Translations under genes and position numbers: made by a program
In this document: piece by piece, positions 5,254 to 9,629 of the stretch
Numbering within the stretch: the stretch's first letter is position 1
Layout of the letters: each line of letters begins with the position of its first letter
The notes under the pieces: model-generated
Told to the model about the DNA's origin: nothing
The model's input: the letters and a program-made list of their open reading frames with translations, nothing else
Databases searched by the model: none
From: Desulfurococcaceae archaeon
GTDB taxonomy: Archaea; Thermoproteota; Thermoprotei_A; Sulfolobales; Desulfurococcaceae
DNA: 9,629 nt
NCBI GenBank assembly: GCA_020832865.1
Contig: JAJHRJ010000013.1
Span: forward strand, 1-9,629
Reading direction: 5' to 3'

Positions 5254-8200
5254 CTAGATCTTTTTACACTCCATAATAACCGCTACAACTAGTGGTGCGA
5301 GTGGGTTTCCAAGTAGTCTCTCTCTAGCCAAACGTGCATAGCTCAATGTGTTGACTGTTAAATTAGTAAATTCTAGATTTACATCTAGGTCCTCTTCTAC
5401 GCCTAGAGACGCTATGATCTTAGCGATCTTTGAAGCACTAGTATTTCTAAATGCTGCTTCTACATACTCTCCACTACTAGTCTTTTGTACTACACTTCCA
5501 GTAACCACGACTTTTAGTCTCGCTAAGTCCTCTAAAACCTCTCTCAAGTGGGATATGGCGTATCTCACTACTTTACCTCTAAGTGCCACAGACTTAATCT
5601 CTACTCTCACACCTTCTTGTATTACCTCAAGCCTTTTAGCTAAATCAATTCCACTTATGTGCACATCTCTACAGAGTTCTCCCCTCACTCGTACTCGGGC
5701 TACGTGTAGCTCCGGAGATCTGTAACCCTGGGGTTCATATCCAGATACAAAGACATTAAATTCCCCAACTCTCTCAATTGGTAATTGTAGTTGAAAGTCT
5801 CCAGGAATTCTCACTTTATCTTCTACTCTAGCAACAACCCTACCTTCTTCATCTAGCGCTTTAACCTCGACTACTATCTGGAACTTCTCCTCGGACTCAA
5901 CAGCTCCTTTAAGGGTTAAAGTGAACGATTTATCTGCTTCTATGCTAATTGGTGTTTCACTGTACGTAACACCATTAACACTCACTACTCTAATGTTGAA
6001 TGTTCTTGGCGGAGTCTCTTCGACAAGTACGATTGGGTACTTCGATAACGCCTCTATAAGCTCTTTTGTACTCTTATACTTGGCCATGAACACTTCGAAG
6101 TCTTGGTTTCCATCTGGTAAGTAGACCATTAATTTTCTAACTACTCTTTCGCCTGGTTTAACCATGGTCTTTTTCTTCAATTTCTCAATGTATTCGTCTA
6201 TGATGTAATTTGGTGAGATTACCTCTACGTCTGCGAGTTTAACTCCTAGTAGACTCAGCTTCCTTTCGACATCTCCATCCCAGTTATTTAACCTACCCTC
6301 TCTGCTAAATCTAGTTTTATAGTACTGTGAAGCTACTTCTGCGGAGTAGGGATGATCTAACCAGAAAATATAGTCTCCATACCTGAACGCTACATCATTA
6401 TTTAAGTAAGCATTCTTGAGCATTTCTTTAAAGTCACTAAAGCTCGTTAAATGTGGTTTAACAGCATTTGAAGTCAATATCTGCTCCCACAATCCCTTAA
6501 CACTAATCGGTTTCTTTATTGATCTATCCAGCGGATCCCATAACTCACTCATATGTTTCAATTGATTGTATAGATCTTGCCAAGTCCACAAAGTCGGCAC
6601 TCCACGCTTCTCGAGTGTATCCTCGAGTAGCCTTGTAAGGCTAGATAGATCTCTGATCTCCTCTTCTTCTATTGGCTTTAGTTCAATACTATATTTCGCC
6701 TTCTGTCTGCCCATTATAACTGTTTTGAGAGAAAAGTATATCGTGGTCACTATCTGCTTTTCAGCGTCATCTTTGATCTTTTTAAGCCTCGATATTATAA
6801 ACTCGAAGAATTCATCGCCGAATTCGCTGCGAAGCAGCTCTTTGCTAGTATATATCTCGTTGACGACTTTATACAGTTTAAGTAAGTTCTTCAAGTACTC
6901 TAAGAGAGTTTGCGGTTCCGAGCCTGTGATGCGCTTTAAGCTCTCGGAGTACACTAGTCCGAGGTCTCTTGGATTAATATTGTAGTCTGGCAATAGGAGT
7001 ACTACATTATTCCTAGTGAGCACTACATCCTCGAGGTCTCTAGGTGGTTCTGATAACCCCAAATACACAAATAAAACTGGGTCTTGAGTTGACGCTAGCA
7101 CCTCTCTTAATTGGCTCTCAATTTCACTTAGTTTACTCGTAACTATAGGGATTACTTGTTTAATTTTACGCCCAGGCCTAAATACACTAGCATGGGCAAA
7201 CCTCCGCTCCAGTGTAGTTAATGCGTCGAGGTCTGTAGCTGAGAGATATCTCTCCCTCAAGAACTTCTCGATGTCAGGTACTAACGCGTAGAATAGTCTA
7301 CCCTCCATTTCCGTCATGTACGTTGAGGCGTCTTTTAACTCACTAATAGCGTTTAATACATCGGCGCAGGGTATATCGCGGAATACTAGTGGATCGTATA
7401 GTACCGCAGGGAGCTCATTGATTTCTGGATAAAGTTTGATCGAGGCCTTCATGCCTCGTCCTGGTATAGTGTAAAGCCATATGGTCTCGGCTAGAGCACC
7501 TTTTATAAAGTCCACTACGGCCTGTCTGGGTGCTGACTCCATAGCCCATATGTAGTTCTCGATTTTAGTAGCTTGTAGTTTAACGTCTTGCTCAAATATC
7601 CTCTGGAACTCGCTCTGGTTCTGTGTCGAGAGACCTCTTAGTAGCTCTGTCCTAAACTCTACTCTCTCAAGTGGTATAAGCCAAGGAGTAATTAGTGCTA
7701 TTGGAGGGTCTCTACCACGCCTCTGCTTAGATTCGTAAATGTACCTAATGAGTCTTGCTACATAGGCTAGTAAATACCTCGTAGTGCCTAATCCTGGAAT
7801 AGTACTAGCAATGTTCACTAATACCTCTATAAAAGCTGGATGGAACGGGTAATAGTCTCCAGTGCTCCTAGTGAAGCCTGCTATATCGCCATACTTTGCC
7901 TTAACCGACTTGGCGAGTGTAGAGTCCCGTGAGGTCTTGCTCTCCACTTCACGCTTAACGAGTCTAGCGTTTTCAACTACTTCTATCGAGTAGGCGTTTT
8001 CAAATAACCTCTTCTTAAAAACCTCGATTACATCCCTCCTCTCTAATGGGGGAATATACTCGTGTGAAACTCTAGTCAACATACTATTTATTTTATCAAC
8101 ATACTCCGGCTTCTGTATACCGGGTACTAGTCTACCCTCTATATACTCTGCTGGGAGAGTTGCTACAAGGACGGCGCCAGGCGTTTCACTAACAGCCTCT

Positions 8201-9000
8201 GCGAGGTTTCTAATAAACGAGAGGTATGATTCTGCATAATCTTTATACGTAGAGCTTATTCTAACAGCTAATTCCATGTATTCTACTGCTTCATCGAGTA
8301 GTATTAATACGCTCTTGTTGTGAAGAATCTTCACTAACTCATCTACTCGTGGTGCGTAGAAAGACTTGTCACTAGCCTCTAATTCCTGATATGCACCAAG
8401 TAGGTATGCTAGAAGACCCCATGGAGTGTAGATCTTGACACCCTTAATCTCCACTGGGTTATCCGGAGAGGGGGCTAGTTGCCTGGTATCGCCTACAATC
8501 GCTACAATACGTATCTCTCTATACTTATCTCTCACCAGGCTTAATGCGTGTCTCAATGCATACTTAACTCTCTCGTCGACACCAGTATACCTTAATACTT
8601 CTTCAATGCCCCTCTCATTAAATAACCTTGCTAAGTAGTAGAGTGTCGCTAAGAGGTGTGTCTTACCGCCACCCAGATGGCTTGGAATAATGTATACTCT
8701 AGAACTAATAGGCTGAGTACTCCCCCTCTCATCAAGATATACACTGGTTAACCCAGCGAGCCCCCCGAAGACCTTTATTATTACTTGCTTTATTGACTCA
8801 CTGAAGTGCGTTCTCTTCAAGAACTCCCTGGGATCGTAGAGTGAATTTGGCTTAAGTATTTGTGTAATAGGTATTTTGTCTCTAAGCTCGTTATAGATGT
8901 AGATATTTGCTAGGTTTACAGCTTCGACTATTTCACCCTCCAATACCTCGGGTCTAGGCCTCAATACACTTGTGAACGGTCTAGCGCTTGACGAAGTCAT
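5254..9000 (-). CDS. Large DUF499-family AAA+ P-loop ATPase
   Basis: This 1248-residue protein has the layout and length of the DUF499 ATPases. The Walker A motif is SHLGGGKT (107-114), where DUF499 members typically have a Gly-rich GGGKTH loop. Walker B is VLILLDEAVEY (231-241; Asp236, Glu237). A sensor-like strand follows (AVLVATLPAEY, 276-286). The family-typical segments IPPLERRDVIEVFKKRL (316-332), YPFHP (384-388) and TTRYLLAYVARLIR (406-419) come next. A long helical middle region leads to a strand-rich stretch at about 1001-1106, probably a beta-sandwich, and a final domain (1107-1248). The ATG is preceded by GGGTGA. The first 20 nt overlap the end of the methyltransferase gene. DUF499 proteins recur beside DUF1156 methyltransferases and helicases, and resemble in size and role the BREX ATPases BrxC/PglY. 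The protein probably couples ATP hydrolysis to assembly or DNA sensing by the system; that role is inferred. Confidence 0.85.
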   Translation of the reverse strand: MTSSSARPFTSVLRPRPEVLEGEIVEAVNLANIYIYNELRDKIPITQILKPNSLYDPREFLKRTHFSESIKQVIIKVFGGLAGLTSVYLDERGSTQPISSRVYIIPSHLGGGKTHLLATLYYLARLFNERGIEEVLRYTGVDERVKYALRHALSLVRDKYREIRIVAIVGDTRQLAPSPDNPVEIKGVKIYTPWGLLAYLLGAYQELEASDKSFYAPRVDELVKILHNKSVLILLDEAVEYMELAVRISSTYKDYAESYLSFIRNLAEAVSETPGAVLVATLPAEYIEGRLVPGIQKPEYVDKINSMLTRVSHEYIPPLERRDVIEVFKKRLFENAYSIEVVENARLVKREVESKTSRDSTLAKSVKAKYGDIAGFTRSTGDYYPFHPAFIEVLVNIASTIPGLGTTRYLLAYVARLIRYIYESKQRRGRDPPIALITPWLIPLERVEFRTELLRGLSTQNQSEFQRIFEQDVKLQATKIENYIWAMESAPRQAVVDFIKGALAETIWLYTIPGRGMKASIKLYPEINELPAVLYDPLVFRDIPCADVLNAISELKDASTYMTEMEGRLFYALVPDIEKFLRERYLSATDLDALTTLERRFAHASVFRPGRKIKQVIPIVTSKLSEIESQLREVLASTQDPVLFVYLGLSEPPRDLEDVVLTRNNVVLLLPDYNINPRDLGLVYSESLKRITGSEPQTLLEYLKNLLKLYKVVNEIYTSKELLRSEFGDEFFEFIISRLKKIKDDAEKQIVTTIYFSLKTVIMGRQKAKYSIELKPIEEEEIRDLSSLTRLLEDTLEKRGVPTLWTWQDLYNQLKHMSELWDPLDRSIKKPISVKGLWEQILTSNAVKPHLTSFSDFKEMLKNAYLNNDVAFRYGDYIFWLDHPYSAEVASQYYKTRFSREGRLNNWDGDVERKLSLLGVKLADVEVISPNYIIDEYIEKLKKKTMVKPGERVVRKLMVYLPDGNQDFEVFMAKYKSTKELIEALSKYPIVLVEETPPRTFNIRVVSVNGVTYSETPISIEADKSFTLTLKGAVESEEKFQIVVEVKALDEEGRVVARVEDKVRIPGDFQLQLPIERVGEFNVFVSGYEPQGYRSPELHVARVRVRGELCRDVHISGIDLAKRLEVIQEGVRVEIKSVALRGKVVRYAISHLREVLEDLARLKVVVTGSVVQKTSSGEYVEAAFRNTSASKIAKIIASLGVEEDLDVNLEFTNLTVNTLSYARLARERLLGNPLAPLVVAVIMECKKI

Positions 9001-9629
9001 GTAGAGTCACCCTTCTACCTCTGGGAGCCTGTGAACCAAGGTACTCTAAGACACGGGATGCGAGCTCTGCCTCTGGATCCCCGGCCAGCGTGGTCAAAGC
9101 CTTAGCTAGCTCTACAGCCTCTACTAGTAACGGCGGATTTACCGAGTACACTTTCTCATAGTACTTTACGAATACATCTCTTGGTTTAAGAGCATACAGC
9201 ATTAACGCGTGGAGAGCGTGTACTGGGCTCTTAAATAATGCTGGGTTATCTGGGTTAACACCATGCATTCTGAGAACCTCGGCCAACTCAGCTTCATCAC
9301 TACTCTTCGTAGGCTCAATTAAAACATATGTTTTCCTACTAGCAACCTCAGTCTCCTCCTCTCTGCCATAAATTCTTAACACACCCCTTCTCACCAGGTC
9401 ATCTAGTACTTTCTCTTTCTGAACTCCGAGACCATAACTTAGTAGTATTAAGTCGCTACTACTAGCTAGTCTACGACCCTCCTCACCGCGCGGAAACACT
9501 TTTTTAACAAGCAAGTAGAATATTGAGTCGCTATGAGTGAGCATGGCACCAGCCTCCTTCACATAAGCCCTCGCTAGTACCTCAGAGGCCAATCTAGTGA
9601 TTTCCTCAGAGCTCAGCTCTCTACCAGCC
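8981..9629 (-). CDS. C-terminal part of a DUF1156-type adenine-specific DNA methyltransferase (start outside window)
   Basis: The frame stays open to the window edge. The TTG at 9592 is an internal codon, because upstream residues such as AGRELSSEEITR continue the same helical sequence. About 215 residues are visible. They match my recollection of the C-terminal region of large DUF1156/COG1743 N6-adenine methyltransferases: a segment of the type SDSIFYLLVKKVFP, a helical block (LDDLVRRGVLRIYG), then the ALHALMLYALKPRDVFVKYY motif, a DPEAELASRVLEYLG segment and a short basic tail. The catalytic (D/N/S)PP(Y/F/W) and SAM-binding motifs lie in the missing part, so the assignment rests on these C-terminal features and on the DUF499 neighbour that such genes commonly have. 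Its stop lies 20 nt inside the ATPase gene, which indicates translational coupling. Its role would be modification of host DNA as the self mark. The ATPase assignment is firmer than this one. Confidence 0.65.
   Translation of the reverse strand, partial: AGRELSSEEITRLASEVLARAYVKEAGAMLTHSDSIFYLLVKKVFPRGEEGRRLASSSDLILLSYGLGVQKEKVLDDLVRRGVLRIYGREEETEVASRKTYVLIEPTKSSDEAELAEVLRMHGVNPDNPALFKSPVHALHALMLYALKPRDVFVKYYEKVYSVNPPLLVEAVELAKALTTLAGDPEAELASRVLEYLGSQAPRGRRVTLHDFVKR
9007..9012 (-). promoter_or_regulatory. Ribosome binding site of the DUF499 ATPase gene (GGGTGA)
   Basis: GGGTGA on the minus strand lies 6 nt before the ATG at 9000, within the 3' end of the methyltransferase coding sequence. 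It matches the GGTGA core typical of crenarchaeal anti-Shine-Dalgarno pairing and supports the chosen start. Confidence 0.7.

Noticed and set aside
5348..6985. Plus-strand ORFs of 67-139 residues within the DUF499 gene
   Set aside because: All lie wholly inside the ATPase gene on the opposite strand, are low-complexity Ser/Thr/Leu-rich and lack ribosome binding support.
8981..9592. TTG at 9592 as the start of an independent 203-residue protein
   Set aside because: The frame continues upstream to the edge without a stop, and the visible sequence resembles only the end of a DUF1156 methyltransferase.
1..9629. CRISPR array, tRNA, rRNA or insertion sequence
   Set aside because: No regularly spaced repeats, cloverleaf, rRNA core sequence, transposase motif or terminal inverted repeats were seen on either strand by eye.

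Overview
The window most likely comes from a hyperthermophilic crenarchaeon, possibly Desulfurococcales-like. Arginine is mostly AGA/AGG, isoleucine ATA is common, Shine-Dalgarno sequences are GGTGA/GGAGG-type, TTG is used as a start, and genes are packed with short overlaps. This placement is inferred from style and not from a marker gene.

Almost everything is transcribed leftward (minus strand). Reading in that direction from the right edge there are four tightly packed genes. First is the C-terminal part of a DUF1156-type adenine-specific DNA methyltransferase (8981-9629, start outside the window). Next is a 1248-residue DUF499-type AAA+ ATPase (5254-9000), overlapping it by 20 nt. A 147-residue basic protein of unknown family (4790-5233, TTG start) follows. 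Last is a 1033-residue SNF2-like DEAH helicase ending in a DUF3883/Mrr-like PD-(D/E)XK domain (1698-4799), overlapping the 147-residue gene by 10 nt. The set (methyltransferase, large ATPase, helicase-nuclease) looks like a DNA-modification-linked antiviral defence operon. It is analogous to BREX and DISARM but with different core proteins. A plausible division of labour is that the methyltransferase marks self DNA while the ATPase and helicase-nuclease act on unmarked invading DNA.

Downstream on the same strand (about 457-1547) lies a gene for a second PD-(D/E)XK-fold protein, whose catalytic ExK motif looks altered. It appears to be split by a frameshift. Protein-like sequence runs well upstream of its first usable start (TTG at 1224) with no start codon, while a separate frame at 1368-1562 supplies a plausible N-terminus and promoter-like boxes. 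The two frames overlap at an A4 tract. A similar pattern at the helicase 3' end (A4 tract at 1721-1724) may mean that its C-terminus is longer than the apparent stop allows.

The left edge (2-322, plus strand) holds the C-terminal end of an unrecognised, helix-rich protein that converges on the leftward genes. The gap between them (323-456) contains one small perfect hairpin. No rRNA, tRNA, CRISPR array or insertion sequence was recognised.
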